From Ureibacillus endophyticus (GTDB lineage: Bacteria > Bacillota > Bacilli > Bacillales_A > Planococcaceae): DNA of 48,314 nt. A model generated the notes under the pieces. The model ran no database searches. It saw nothing but the letters and a program-made list of their open reading frames with translations, and had not been told where the DNA came from. The translations under genes were made by a program, and so were the position numbers. Shown here one piece after another: positions 8,288 to 16,406 of this stretch. Numbering within the stretch: the stretch's first letter is position 1; each line of letters begins with the position of its first letter. Location of the stretch: the NCBI RefSeq assembly GCF_003628435.1, contig NZ_RBZN01000026.1:1-48314 (forward strand), written 5' to 3'.

Positions 8288-10198
8288 ACTTGTACTTTTT
8301 TTGATTAAATTTTTCTGTAATTGTTCTAACGTTTCTTTTATACCAGGAGCACTATTGACTAAAGGGATGTCGCAAATAGGTATATTTTCTTTTCGCTCTG
8401 CGGCATAGGCCATCCCTTCAATTGCTAATAATATTTTCGCTAGTTGTTCTTCTTCTATTTTATGCGTCTTAGATCGAGAACTTTTTTCTAATAAAAATGA
8501 TATTTCTTGTATTGAATGAATAATTGGCCAGTAATATTCCGAAGCTTTTTTATCCTTTGGAATTTCACCGGTTGCAGCATCATAAACCGTTTTCAGATTC
8601 TTAATATTTGTATCCATTTTATTAAACTCAATATTTTTCCCGTATTCTTTATAGATTTTTTTATTAGAAAATACTACATAAAAAACTTGAGCTTGACTTC
8701 TTAGTGTTTTCGAAATGAGATGTGGTAATCTACTTGATGCAGATTTTCTGCCTATTACCCAAACTCCAATAAGTCCAATTGCAACGCCAATAAAAACATC
8801 AATTAATCGTGTAGTGGCAAAATAGGAAAAAGAATAATCTCCTACAGTACCAGCTTCAGCCATAATTAATGCATTCGGAGTAAAAAATAATGCAGCTAAG
8901 CCATAATTTTTTACAATAAACAACTCCGTCACAAAGGTAAATAATGCCACAAAAAGTGCAATAAAATAACCTGATGGATGAAAAGCTAAAATAACACTGG
9001 CAAAGAGAATTCCAAAGATTGTACCCAAACTTCTTTGAATGGCGCGATGGAATGTTGCAACTACGGTTATACCTGACATAACCGCTGCACAAGACAACGG
9101 TACCCAAAATGAGCGATTAAAATGAAATTCATAGGCAATAAAAGCAGCAATAAAAGTAAAAATTCCGAAACGTAAAGCATTGATTAAAATAATCGAATTT
9201 TTATCAAAAGCACCTATTAATACACGTTTTACATTCGGTGTAGCAAAATGTAATTCTTTAATAGTAGTGTTAGAATCGGATAAATACCCTTTTGCATTGG
9301 AAAGTTCGTTAATAAGCAATAATGTATGTTCATTCGGTCTGTCTATCTGCGGTAATTGAATAAGTTTCGATGCACTTTCAAGATCCTTTGAATCTAATAC
9401 TCGTGCAATCATCCTCAATGTTTTTGCTAACTCTTTCGAATGTTGAATGTTGTTTCCTTCTACAATACTTACGTACATTTTATTTGCAATATTATTCAAT
9501 ACATATAGCTGATTATATAATTTTGATTCATGCCAAGATAAATAGGCAGAAGCTAACGTTTGGCTCGTATCTTTTATACTATTCATTACTTGGTGTTGTG
9601 CATCATTCATTTTATCAGTGCCTAGTACTTCTAATAGCTGTGCTAAAGCGATATACGTTGATTTTACTGCCCTTTTTTCTGGTCCATGAGGATTAAAAAA
9701 CCAACCTACCATGGCGATACACCATGATAAAGCACCACTCATTAATACTAAGCCAGCACGTATAAAAGCTTCTTCGGGTGCGATAGGCATACCCGTAGTC
9801 ATCGCAAATATTAATACAAAAAAGATTGCAGAAGGACCAATAAAACGAAAGGCCCCAAATAGAAAAATGGCTGTGGCACCAATCACCCCCATAGTGATGG
9901 CAGAGATAATTGGATAAGGAGCTAAAATTGTTCCTAAAAATACTGCAAGGGTGATCCCAAGTACAACCCATGCTAATTTTTTAGCAAGTTGAGCATATGG
10001 AATCGGAAAAACATATAGATAAGTAAACCCACCTAATGCAGCAATTAATCCATATTCTAAATTTCCCAATAAAAGCAACACTAATATTGGTATCCCGGAA
10101 GCAAGCCCCGCTAAAAAAGCTTTTAACCAAGGGAAAGGTTTTTTATCGACCAATAATGCTTGTTTAAAAATCGAAGGTGATTTGACTGTTTCGTTCAT
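8273..10198 (-). CDS. FUSC-family membrane protein (aromatic acid exporter-like)
   Basis: A large integral membrane protein of 641 residues with two hydrophobic halves. Residues about 20-170 hold several membrane segments (GLIAALGGFTYLYVFPIPYAQ), then a cytosolic helical stretch (about 175-310). A second membrane cluster of about 330-485 contains NRSFWVPLSCAAVMSG, RAIQRSLGTIFGIL and ALFFTPNALIMAE, the recognisable FUSC core, and a long helical tail follows. FUSC proteins are linked to efflux of aromatic acids or fusaric acid, but for this Gram-positive type the substrate is unknown. The start has TAGGAGAT four bases before the ATG. It is divergent from ogt. Confidence 0.8.
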   Translation of the reverse strand: MNETVKSPSIFKQALLVDKKPFPWLKAFLAGLASGIPILVLLLLGNLEYGLIAALGGFTYLYVFPIPYAQLAKKLAWVVLGITLAVFLGTILAPYPIISAITMGVIGATAIFLFGAFRFIGPSAIFFVLIFAMTTGMPIAPEEAFIRAGLVLMSGALSWCIAMVGWFFNPHGPEKRAVKSTYIALAQLLEVLGTDKMNDAQHQVMNSIKDTSQTLASAYLSWHESKLYNQLYVLNNIANKMYVSIVEGNNIQHSKELAKTLRMIARVLDSKDLESASKLIQLPQIDRPNEHTLLLINELSNAKGYLSDSNTTIKELHFATPNVKRVLIGAFDKNSIILINALRFGIFTFIAAFIAYEFHFNRSFWVPLSCAAVMSGITVVATFHRAIQRSLGTIFGILFASVILAFHPSGYFIALFVALFTFVTELFIVKNYGLAALFFTPNALIMAEAGTVGDYSFSYFATTRLIDVFIGVAIGLIGVWVIGRKSASSRLPHLISKTLRSQAQVFYVVFSNKKIYKEYGKNIEFNKMDTNIKNLKTVYDAATGEIPKDKKASEYYWPIIHSIQEISFLLEKSSRSKTHKIEEEQLAKILLAIEGMAYAAERKENIPICDIPLVNSAPGIKETLEQLQKNLIKKSTSPLSK

Positions 10199-10361
10199 AA
10201 ATATCTCCTAAAAACTAATCCATATCTATTCGTTATAAATTGAGCAATAAAACTTGTGATACAATTATTGGTCAAAATATGGTATATGATAACACAAAGT
10301 GAGGAAGTCGAAATAAATTCCTCATAATTCATGTTAAAATAGTGATTATGGAGGAATTTAT

Positions 10362-10880
10362 ATGACCGAAACAATAATTTACTGGGATTCATTTACATAT
10401 AAACATTGGAAAGTTAATTTGGCTGCAACAAATAACGGTCTTTGTTTTCTAGGTACACACCATTCTTCCTACGACGAACTAGTAAAATGGTGTAAAAAGC
10501 AATTTCCAAATAGCCATATACTCGAAAATAGTAGTCAGCTACTACCCTATGAAGAAGAACTTGTTGAATATTTCGAAGGCAAAAGGAAAAAATTCACCTT
10601 TTCCTTTGATATTAGAGGAACATCATTTCAAATGGATGTTTGGGAAGCTTTAAATCAAATTCCTTATGGACAAACGAAATGTTACTCAGATATTGCACAT
10701 ATGATCGGTAATCCAAAAGCAGTTCGAGCTGTTGGAACAGCCATTGGTAAAAACCCATTATCGATAATTATCCCGTGTCATCGTGTCCTTGGTAAAAATG
10801 GTACTTTGACAGGATACAGTGGTGGACTTGATGTAAAAGAATTGTTATTGCAGCATGAAGGCATTCCATATAAAAAATAG
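10362..10880 (+). CDS. ogt: Methylated-DNA--protein-cysteine methyltransferase
   Basis: Suicide DNA-repair protein that transfers the alkyl group from O6-alkylguanine to its own cysteine. The acceptor is Cys139 in IIPCHRVLG. The helix-turn-helix arginine finger is in NPKAVRAVGTAIGKNPL, and GYSGGLDVKELLLQHEG closes the active-site domain. At 172 residues it has an N-terminal ribonuclease-H-like domain and the usual C-terminal domain, as in Ogt and AdaB. The ribosome binding site GGAGGAA precedes the ATG. It is a single gene, ended by the hairpin at 11047-11090. Confidence 0.93.
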   Translation: MTETIIYWDSFTYKHWKVNLAATNNGLCFLGTHHSSYDELVKWCKKQFPNSHILENSSQLLPYEEELVEYFEGKRKKFTFSFDIRGTSFQMDVWEALNQIPYGQTKCYSDIAHMIGNPKAVRAVGTAIGKNPLSIIIPCHRVLGKNGTLTGYSGGLDVKELLLQHEGIPYKK

Positions 10881-10926
10881 AATAGGCTAAGACATAAGTA
10901 GGTACAAAAATTTAGCTATAAAAATA

Positions 10927-11040
10927 TTAAAGGGAAGAGTCAAGCTGTCGGCATTCGCCTTTTGCTACTACTAGAGCTAGCCACGAGAATGCTTGAGCTA
11001 TCTCTAGATGCATGTCCACGTAACGGTAATCAGTTTTCAT
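10927..11040. other. Intergenic element with pseudoknot-like inverted repeats and a short minus-strand ORF
   Basis: This segment is visibly richer in G and C than its surroundings. CTAGAGCTAGC (10971-10981) pairs with GCTATCTCTAG (10997-11007) with one mismatch. TCAAGC (10940) and GCATTC (10951) both pair with GAATGCTTGA (10987-10996), which lies in the loop of the first stem and directly abuts its right arm, so the two helices together make a pseudoknot topology. Read on the minus strand, the whole segment is one open frame of 37 codons beginning MKTDYRYVDM, with AFSWLALVVAKGECRQLDSS near its end. No Shine-Dalgarno sequence precedes it, and the plus strand is open here as well. It could be a dispersed repeat, a small RNA ending at the hairpin that follows, or a microprotein gene. 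Confidence 0.4.
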
Positions 11041-11046
11041 CAAATC

Positions 11047-11090
11047 AAAAAAGTACTATTTTCCATATAAGGAAAAATAGTACTTTAATT
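11047..11090. terminator. Bidirectional terminator between ogt and the DUF4064 gene
   Basis: AAAGTACTATTTTCC and GGAAAAATAGTACTTT pair over about 15 bp with one bulged base and a six-base loop. A-run and T-run flank it (AAAAAA on the left, TTTAATTTTG on the right), so it can end transcripts from both sides. Confidence 0.85.
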
Positions 11091-11109
11091 TTGTTCAGGG
11101 CCTCTTTAA

Positions 11110-11574
11110 TTATTCGATAATGTATCCATTTTCATCACGAACTTCAATTGGTGTTGAGTTTTTTGGTTTTCTAACAAAACACATAATTGCTGCAATAAGA
11201 AGTAGAATACCAGATAAAGAAATAATTCCAGATAATACACATCCTATAATAAATAATATCCCTGCTAATTTCGGATTAGCGTTTACTTTTATTGCTCCGA
11301 CAATAGCTAAGACAATACTAATAAGTCCTAACACTACAAATACCCAACCAATTGTACTAATAAAATCGATGAATTCCCCCATAAAATTAACACTGTCCGC
11401 AATTTCTTGCTCTGTTAATCCAGATTGAGCTAATGAATTTTCGATTTCTATGTTGACTTGTGGATCATTTACAACCATCTTACTACCAACTAACATAAGG
11501 ATTAAAATACCTACAGAAATAATATTTAACACTACAGAAATAATACTTAATGCTTTTTCACCTGTTCTCTTCAT
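11110..11574 (-). CDS. DUF4064 domain membrane protein
   Basis: A 154-residue membrane protein of unknown function. It has hydrophobic segments near residues 10-33, 72-93, 100-118 and 124-143, with an extracytoplasmic loop (VVNDPQVNIEIENSLAQSG) after the first, and ends in a short polar tail. The layout and the KRTGEKALSIISVVLN start fit the DUF4064 family. The ATG at 11574 is chosen over a GTG three codons upstream because that GTG lies inside the AAAGGTGG ribosome binding site. It is followed by the terminator at 11047-11090. Confidence 0.75.
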   Translation of the reverse strand: MKRTGEKALSIISVVLNIISVGILILMLVGSKMVVNDPQVNIEIENSLAQSGLTEQEIADSVNFMGEFIDFISTIGWVFVVLGLISIVLAIVGAIKVNANPKLAGILFIIGCVLSGIISLSGILLLIAAIMCFVRKPKNSTPIEVRDENGYIIE

Positions 11575-11598
11575 ACAGACCACCTTTTAAAATTACTT

Positions 11599-11943
11599 TT
11601 ACAAACTCCAACCAACCCAGAAATAAAGCAAGCCGCCTAAAATATTTACCAATACATACAAAAAACTTTTTACTAATTGTTTTTGGTTTACAAGTTTCAC
11701 AACATCGAAAGAAAAAGTTGAGAAAGTCGTAAATCCACCGAGCATTCCAATAGTAAAAAATGAAAGTGCAATTTTGTTGTCTATCTCCCACACATGTGTT
11801 AAGCCAATGAAGAAAGATCCTATTAAATTGACAAGGACCGTTGCCCAATAAGAAGGAGTTGCCATCTTCGTTATTAAAATTTGAACACTATATCGTAATG
11901 TAGCACCTAATCCTCCACCAACTGCAACCAGTAGCCAAATCAT
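11599..11943 (-). CDS. crcB: Fluoride ion channel, CrcB/Fluc family (second of a pair)
   Basis: A four-helix membrane protein of 114 residues that exports fluoride as a dual-topology dimer. Family signatures are GGGLGATLRYSVQI at the N-terminus, VNLIGSFFIGL, and the channel-lining GMLGGFTTFSTFSFDVV. It overlaps the upstream paralogue by four bases (ATGA). Paired crcB genes usually make a heterodimeric channel with fixed opposite topology. Confidence 0.92.
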   Translation of the reverse strand: MIWLLVAVGGGLGATLRYSVQILITKMATPSYWATVLVNLIGSFFIGLTHVWEIDNKIALSFFTIGMLGGFTTFSTFSFDVVKLVNQKQLVKSFLYVLVNILGGLLYFWVGWSL

Positions 11944-12290
11944 GTCTCTTTCCTCCGAACTAATAGATAGCCGATAAACGCTGCACTTACACTAGCTAAC
12001 GTCATCCCAAAGATATATGCAGTACCTCTAAACGACTCTTCTAGTAACATATTAAAAGAAGTCTCAGAAAATGTAGAAAAAGTCGTAAACGTCCCTAACA
12101 TACCCGTTGTAAAAAACAATTTTAGTTTACTTTCCTTTTTTTCAAAAAATCCATTGAGACAACCTAAAATAAAGCTTCCTAGCACATTTACAATCCATAA
12201 CATAACCGTTGTACCAACAACAAGTTGAATTTCATACCGAATGATTGCCCCTATCATTCCGCCTAAAAAAACTTGAATAATATTTTGCAA
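11940..12290 (-). CDS. crcB: Fluoride ion channel, CrcB/Fluc family (first of a pair)
   Basis: A 116-residue four-helix Fluc subunit: GGMIGAIIRYEIQL, VNVLGSFILGCLNG, and GMLGTFTTFSTFSETS with the phenylalanines and threonines of the fluoride path. It starts with TTG at 12290, preceded by GATGGAG eight bases away, and no better start is available. It lies 17 bases after the DUF1648 gene. No fluoride riboswitch is seen upstream of this operon. Confidence 0.9.
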   Translation of the reverse strand: MQNIIQVFLGGMIGAIIRYEIQLVVGTTVMLWIVNVLGSFILGCLNGFFEKKESKLKLFFTTGMLGTFTTFSTFSETSFNMLLEESFRGTAYIFGMTLASVSAAFIGYLLVRRKET

Positions 12291-12307
12291 AATCTGTTCT
12301 CCATCTT

Positions 12308-12823
12308 TTATTTAATTTTTTTCTGTTGATAAATCCCGAAAATGATTACGCTGGTAATCACCAATAGAAATATAGGCATAAACCCAACTCCAAGAGATTG
12401 AATATCCCCTTTTGAAACTCTTACGATTTGAATAATTAAGTAGGCAAACAACAATAAACAAATATTTTTTACAACATTTAATAATTTTCTACTTTGAAGA
12501 TAAAACTGTTCAACATTTGTTTCATTCAGTCTCTTAGGGTAATTATGCATATGGGGAGCTTTTTCTAAAAGACTCATTAACACAAATTGAAATGTCCCGA
12601 TGATTGGTAATATAACTATCTCATACTTTGAGCCCCATCTGTCAACATCACCACTTGCATTAAAATGGCCGGGAATTTGCTCTGGTATAACATTCCAATT
12701 AATAAGAACATATAATACAGATAACACAAATAAACCAAAACCAATTATATCACTAATTTTTTCTATTTTTGTTTTTGGGATATGAAGTATTGGACGATAC
12801 GGTAAATTATTATTCAAAAACAT
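12308..12823 (-). CDS. DUF1648 membrane protein (SdpI-like N-terminal domain)
   Basis: A 171-residue membrane protein. After a first membrane segment (about 28-44) it carries IPEQIPGHFNASGDVDRWGSK, the DUF1648 signature also found at the start of the immunity protein SdpI. Three more hydrophobic segments follow (about 70-86, 112-131, 146-165). Function is unknown: some relatives confer immunity to secreted toxins, but no toxin gene is visible. A GGGAGGAG ribosome binding site precedes the ATG. It leads an apparent operon with the two crcB genes. Confidence 0.75.
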   Translation of the reverse strand: MFLNNNLPYRPILHIPKTKIEKISDIIGFGLFVLSVLYVLINWNVIPEQIPGHFNASGDVDRWGSKYEIVILPIIGTFQFVLMSLLEKAPHMHNYPKRLNETNVEQFYLQSRKLLNVVKNICLLLFAYLIIQIVRVSKGDIQSLGVGFMPIFLLVITSVIIFGIYQQKKIK

Positions 12824-12941
12824 CTCCTCCCTAGTTTACGAATACAATCTTCCTCTATTGAATACGAATACTATAATTTAAAAGTTTCATCATTTGGGTA
12901 CACTTTACAAAGGATATCTAGTCAGATTGGAGATTGGTACC

Positions 12942-13628
12942 ATGAGTATAGCGAATATACTAGATTTTTTGCATAGTTTGGATACCGAGCTTTTTGAATA
13001 CATCGAGCAACTAGGGGTTATAATTTATTTAATTTTATTTTTAATTGTCTTTGGAAAAACAGGATTTGTCATTTTAACGTTTCTACCTGGGGATTCTCTT
13101 GTTTTTGCCAGTGGAACGATAGCTGCGATGGATCGTTTAAATCTGTTTATTTTATTAATTCTCTTCTTTTCTGCAACATCACTAGCAGATAGTAATAACT
13201 ACTTCATTGGAAGAATATTAAGTAAATCGTCATTAAATCAAAAATTATTTTTGAAAATTATTCCTCCAACATCTATTGAAAAGGCAAAGGAATTTTTATT
13301 AGAATATGACCGAGTTGCCATTACCTTTTCACGATTTATTCCGCTTATGCGAACAATGACGCCATTTATCTGCGGCTTTACAGGTCTGCCATATAAAAAC
13401 TTTGTGCGTTATAATATAATCGGCGCTTTTATTTGGACATCAATTTGGCTGGGGACGGGCTATGCACTTGGTAATGTATCATGGATTGAAAATAACCTTC
13501 TTTTTACATTGTCATGTATTACGATGATTATGTTCATTCCAAGTATTTACGGCTTCTTTATTCAGTTCCGTAAAAAACATATTAATGATGACGAAACAAT
13601 AAAAGAAGAAGCTAATCGAATCGACTAG
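12942..13628 (+). CDS. DedA-family membrane protein
   Basis: A 228-residue polytopic protein of the DedA (SNARE-associated) family, members of which flip undecaprenyl phosphate or phospholipids. Typical features are VFGKTGFVILTFLPGDSLVFASG, DSNNYFIGRIL, and FSRFIPLMRTMTPFICGFTGLPYKNF with its conserved arginines, then IGAFIWTSIWLGTGYALGN. The ATG at 12942 has GGAGA eight bases upstream, so the longer reading from 12894 is rejected. A -10 TATAAT lies near 12872. It is a single gene converging on the cheW-like gene. Confidence 0.88.
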   Translation: MSIANILDFLHSLDTELFEYIEQLGVIIYLILFLIVFGKTGFVILTFLPGDSLVFASGTIAAMDRLNLFILLILFFSATSLADSNNYFIGRILSKSSLNQKLFLKIIPPTSIEKAKEFLLEYDRVAITFSRFIPLMRTMTPFICGFTGLPYKNFVRYNIIGAFIWTSIWLGTGYALGNVSWIENNLLFTLSCITMIMFIPSIYGFFIQFRKKHINDDETIKEEANRID

Positions 13629-13640
13629 CTTCTTTTCTTG
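13607..13640. terminator. Terminator at the dedA / cheW-like convergence
   Basis: AGAAGCTA (13607-13614) and TAGCTTCT (13626-13633) pair, extended inward with one mismatch, and are followed on the plus strand by TTTCTTG. The stem spans the dedA stop codon and may also serve the convergent minus-strand genes. Confidence 0.7.
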
Positions 13641-13659
13641 TATTAGAATATACCATTAT

Positions 13660-14145
13660 TTAAGCGTTTACGTTTTTTTCATTTTCGAGCATCTTATGTA
13701 AATACTCGATAATTTCTCGAATTCCTTCTAATGAATTCACTAATATTTTCGGGTCTACACATGTTATCATACGATTCTCTAGATTTGCTACAGCAGTAAA
13801 ATAGCGAGTCTTCGAATAATTTACAAGACCTACTTGTTGGATTTCCGATGGTGAAAAATTCAAGATTTCCTTTGCTTCATCTACAACTAGTGCATAGTTT
13901 ACAATGTCCGTATTTAATACAATCATTCGGCACTGTTCCCCAATACTTTGTCTATTGTATAGAATTCGATTAAAATCAATCACTGGAATTAATTCTTCAC
14001 GAACTCTAGAGAAGCCTAATAAATAATTTGGTAAATGCGGAATTGGAGTAATACGACCTAATTTCTCTATTGATACGACTTGTTCAACAGGTAACGCATA
14101 TTCTTCATTTCCACAACGAAATATAACAGTTTTTTCAAACGTCAT
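13660..14145 (-). CDS. CheW-like domain protein
   Basis: A 161-residue protein made almost entirely of one CheW-like SH3 domain (VIFRCGNEEYALPVEQVVSIE, then GFSRVREELIPVIDFNRIL and YALVVDEAKEILNFSPSEI), with a C-terminal helix of about 30 residues. CheW domains couple receptors to the CheA kinase. No chemotaxis gene lies nearby and there is no receiver domain as in CheV. The ATG at 14145 has GAGAGGTGAAG just upstream. It follows the M20 peptidase gene by 22 bases, so the two are probably cotranscribed. Confidence 0.8.
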   Translation of the reverse strand: MTFEKTVIFRCGNEEYALPVEQVVSIEKLGRITPIPHLPNYLLGFSRVREELIPVIDFNRILYNRQSIGEQCRMIVLNTDIVNYALVVDEAKEILNFSPSEIQQVGLVNYSKTRYFTAVANLENRMITCVDPKILVNSLEGIREIIEYLHKMLENEKNVNA

Positions 14146-14167
14146 AACTTCACCTCTCATAAAAGAG

Positions 14168-15280
14168 TTATTTTGCAGAACATTTTACTATTTCAACTAA
14201 TAAATCGGCTAATTTTTCTAATTCTTCAATAGGCATTCGTTCATTTGTTGTATGAATTTCTTCATATCCAACAGAAAGGTTTACAGTTGGAATTCCAAAA
14301 CCTGAGATGACGTTTGCATCACTTCCGCCACCTGATTGACCAAGCATCACTTCTCGGCCAATGTTTTGAACAGCTTGCATTGCGACTTGTACCACTTTAT
14401 CCTCTTTTGTTACAGAGAAGCCTGGATACATTAATTTTACTGAAACTTGCGCACTGCCACCTAAATCTTTAGACACCTGTTCAAATGTTTCTTTCATATG
14501 TGCGATTTGTTGATCAAGTTTTTCTTTCACAATTGAACGAGCTTCAGCTAAGATATAAACTTCATCACAAACGATATTTGTTGCTTTCCCACCTTCGAAA
14601 CGGCCAATATTTGCTGTCGTATCTTCATCAATTCGACCGAGACTCATTTTTGCAATGGCTTTAGAAGCAAGCGTAATGGCAGAAATCCCTTTCTCTGGCG
14701 CCACTCCAGCATGAGCTGTTTTCCCAAAGATTTTTGTTTCAATTTTCGCTTGATATGGTGCTGCAGTTACGATGCCACCTACTTTTCCGTCACTGTCCAC
14801 AGCAAAACCGTATTTTGCGATAATATGTTCAGGGTTTAATTCCTTTGCACCAGCTAATCCACTTTCTTCACCTGCAGTAATAACGAATTGGATTGTGCCA
14901 TGTTCAATATTTTGTTCCTTTAATCGACGTGCCATTTCAAATAATGCTGCCATCCCAGCTTTATCATCGGCACCTAAAATTGTTGTTCCATCTGAATAAA
15001 TATAGCCATCTTCACGAATTTCTGGTTTAATGCCTACTCCAGGTACAACAGTATCCATATGCACTGTGAAGTAAATAGGCTCCACATCTAATGTTCCTTT
15101 TAATGTTGCAATTATGTTGCCCGCTGCATGACCGTTACGAGTATGAGCATCGTCTTGAAAAACTTCAAATCCCATTCCCTCTAACTTTTTCACTAAAATA
15201 GGTGCAATTACTTCTTCATGCTTTGTTTCTGAATCAATTTGCACCAATTCTAAAAATTCGTTTACTAAACGGCTGTTCAT
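14168..15280 (-). CDS. M20-family metallopeptidase (tripeptidase T / YqjE-like)
   Basis: A 370-residue zinc aminopeptidase of the M20 family, YqjE-like. Metal ligands and catalytic residues are visible in YFTVHMDTVVPG, ILGADDKAGMAAL and ITAGEESGLAGAKEL. The dimerisation domain holds KTAHAGVAPEKGISAI, and the last ligand region is GGGSDANVISGFGIPTVNLS. It likely trims peptides in the cytoplasm, since no signal peptide is present. The ribosome binding site AAGGGAG precedes the ATG. It is followed by the cheW-like gene. Confidence 0.88.
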   Translation of the reverse strand: MNSRLVNEFLELVQIDSETKHEEVIAPILVKKLEGMGFEVFQDDAHTRNGHAAGNIIATLKGTLDVEPIYFTVHMDTVVPGVGIKPEIREDGYIYSDGTTILGADDKAGMAALFEMARRLKEQNIEHGTIQFVITAGEESGLAGAKELNPEHIIAKYGFAVDSDGKVGGIVTAAPYQAKIETKIFGKTAHAGVAPEKGISAITLASKAIAKMSLGRIDEDTTANIGRFEGGKATNIVCDEVYILAEARSIVKEKLDQQIAHMKETFEQVSKDLGGSAQVSVKLMYPGFSVTKEDKVVQVAMQAVQNIGREVMLGQSGGGSDANVISGFGIPTVNLSVGYEEIHTTNERMPIEELEKLADLLVEIVKCSAK

Positions 15281-15348
15281 ATTGTAAAACTCCCTTATTT
15301 GTTAATACTTCCTTATTTTACGCCTCTATATGAAGGAAAACAACCATG

Positions 15349-16314
15349 TTACATTGCGATTCCCAGAATGTCTTTTTTCTTTTGGTCAATCGTTTCGTAT
15401 TCACTTTTCACGATTTTCTTCTTCTCCGCTAATTTATTCATCGTATTTCGAACATCAGATAACACTCTTGAGATTTGTTCCTGTGAAGATGATATTTTTG
15501 AATGTACAGACCATGCCGAAAAAATATCATCAAAAAAATAATCTGCAAAGCGAACAAAGCCATCTGTATTTACATCGAGATGCCTAGTACTCATCTCTTG
15601 AATATCCAATAACTCATTCTTAAATCTTTGTAACGCCATTTGTGCTTTATGAATAGCCGATTCTGATTCATTTAATTTTTCATATTTTAAATGAGTTGCA
15701 ATTAGTCCACCACCAAGGAAGGTATCCCAAGTTGAATAATTACTAGCAGATTTCAAAGAGTCTAACGCCGAATAGAGTGCATTAATTGCTTGATTACCAG
15801 CATCTTCCGCTTCCTCGATTTCCTTCTCTAATCGTTTACAATTATTTTCGTTCTCCTCAAGTTTTGCTAATTCGTCCGCTAATAACGGATGATGATTATT
15901 AATCCATTTTCTCTTCTCATTTGTAAGATTTTCATACTCTTTCATCATTGTCTGTTCATCTTTTTGTGCAATGTTATTTTTTATCTTTTCTAAATCGCTT
16001 ACAAGATCTCTTTTCATTAAAAACGTTTCATTTAATCGAAGCTCGATTGTAGCCGCTTTATCAATTTTATTGGCACGAAGCTCATCTTGTTTTCCTGTCC
16101 AATTCCGAAATAAATTAATAAAACTAAAATGTTCTAATTTTTCTAGTTTACCGCGAATCTCTTTTAACTCATCTTCATAATTCTTAATTTCGTCCTCTAT
16201 TTTTTCTAGCTGAGCAGAAATAACAGTTTTCTGGTTTTTAAGTTTTTCTAAGTTCTTAATTTCTAAAAATATCTCTTCTTGTTTTTTTGTCAATATTTCA
16301 AAGTCCATGTTCAT
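15349..16314 (-). CDS. Coiled-coil protein of unknown function
   Basis: Not recognised. It is a 321-residue soluble protein that is almost wholly charged helix: heptad-rich coiled coil at about 5-65, 75-165 and 270-318, interrupted by a glycine-rich break STWDTFLGGGLIATHLKYEKL (about 190-215) and a compact stretch with FVRFADYFFDDIFSAWSVHSKI. There is no signal peptide or membrane segment. The ATG has a GGGGGAA ribosome binding site. It has its own upstream spacing after the carboxylase terminator and precedes the M20 gene by 68 bases. A structural or envelope-stress role would be a guess. Confidence 0.7.
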   Translation of the reverse strand: MNMDFEILTKKQEEIFLEIKNLEKLKNQKTVISAQLEKIEDEIKNYEDELKEIRGKLEKLEHFSFINLFRNWTGKQDELRANKIDKAATIELRLNETFLMKRDLVSDLEKIKNNIAQKDEQTMMKEYENLTNEKRKWINNHHPLLADELAKLEENENNCKRLEKEIEEAEDAGNQAINALYSALDSLKSASNYSTWDTFLGGGLIATHLKYEKLNESESAIHKAQMALQRFKNELLDIQEMSTRHLDVNTDGFVRFADYFFDDIFSAWSVHSKISSSQEQISRVLSDVRNTMNKLAEKKKIVKSEYETIDQKKKDILGIAM

Positions 16315-16354
16315 TCCCCCTATCTATTCATACGGATGATGTTGGAAAAATGAT

Positions 16355-16393
16355 TCAAAAAAAATAAGAGTTATCCAAATTATTGGACAACTC
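16355..16393 (-). terminator. Terminator after the acyl-CoA carboxylase gene
   Basis: On the minus strand GAGTTGTCCAA pairs with TTTGGATAACTC (one G-U), with a short loop, followed by TTATTTTTTTT. It lies 14 bases after the carboxylase stop codon. Confidence 0.9.
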
Positions 16394-16406
16394 TTTTTGC
16401 AAAGTA

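Noticed and set aside
12291-12900. Fluoride riboswitch for the crcB pair
   Set aside because: Sequences upstream of both the crcB genes and the DUF1648 gene lack the conserved riboswitch core; the space before crcB is only 17 bases.
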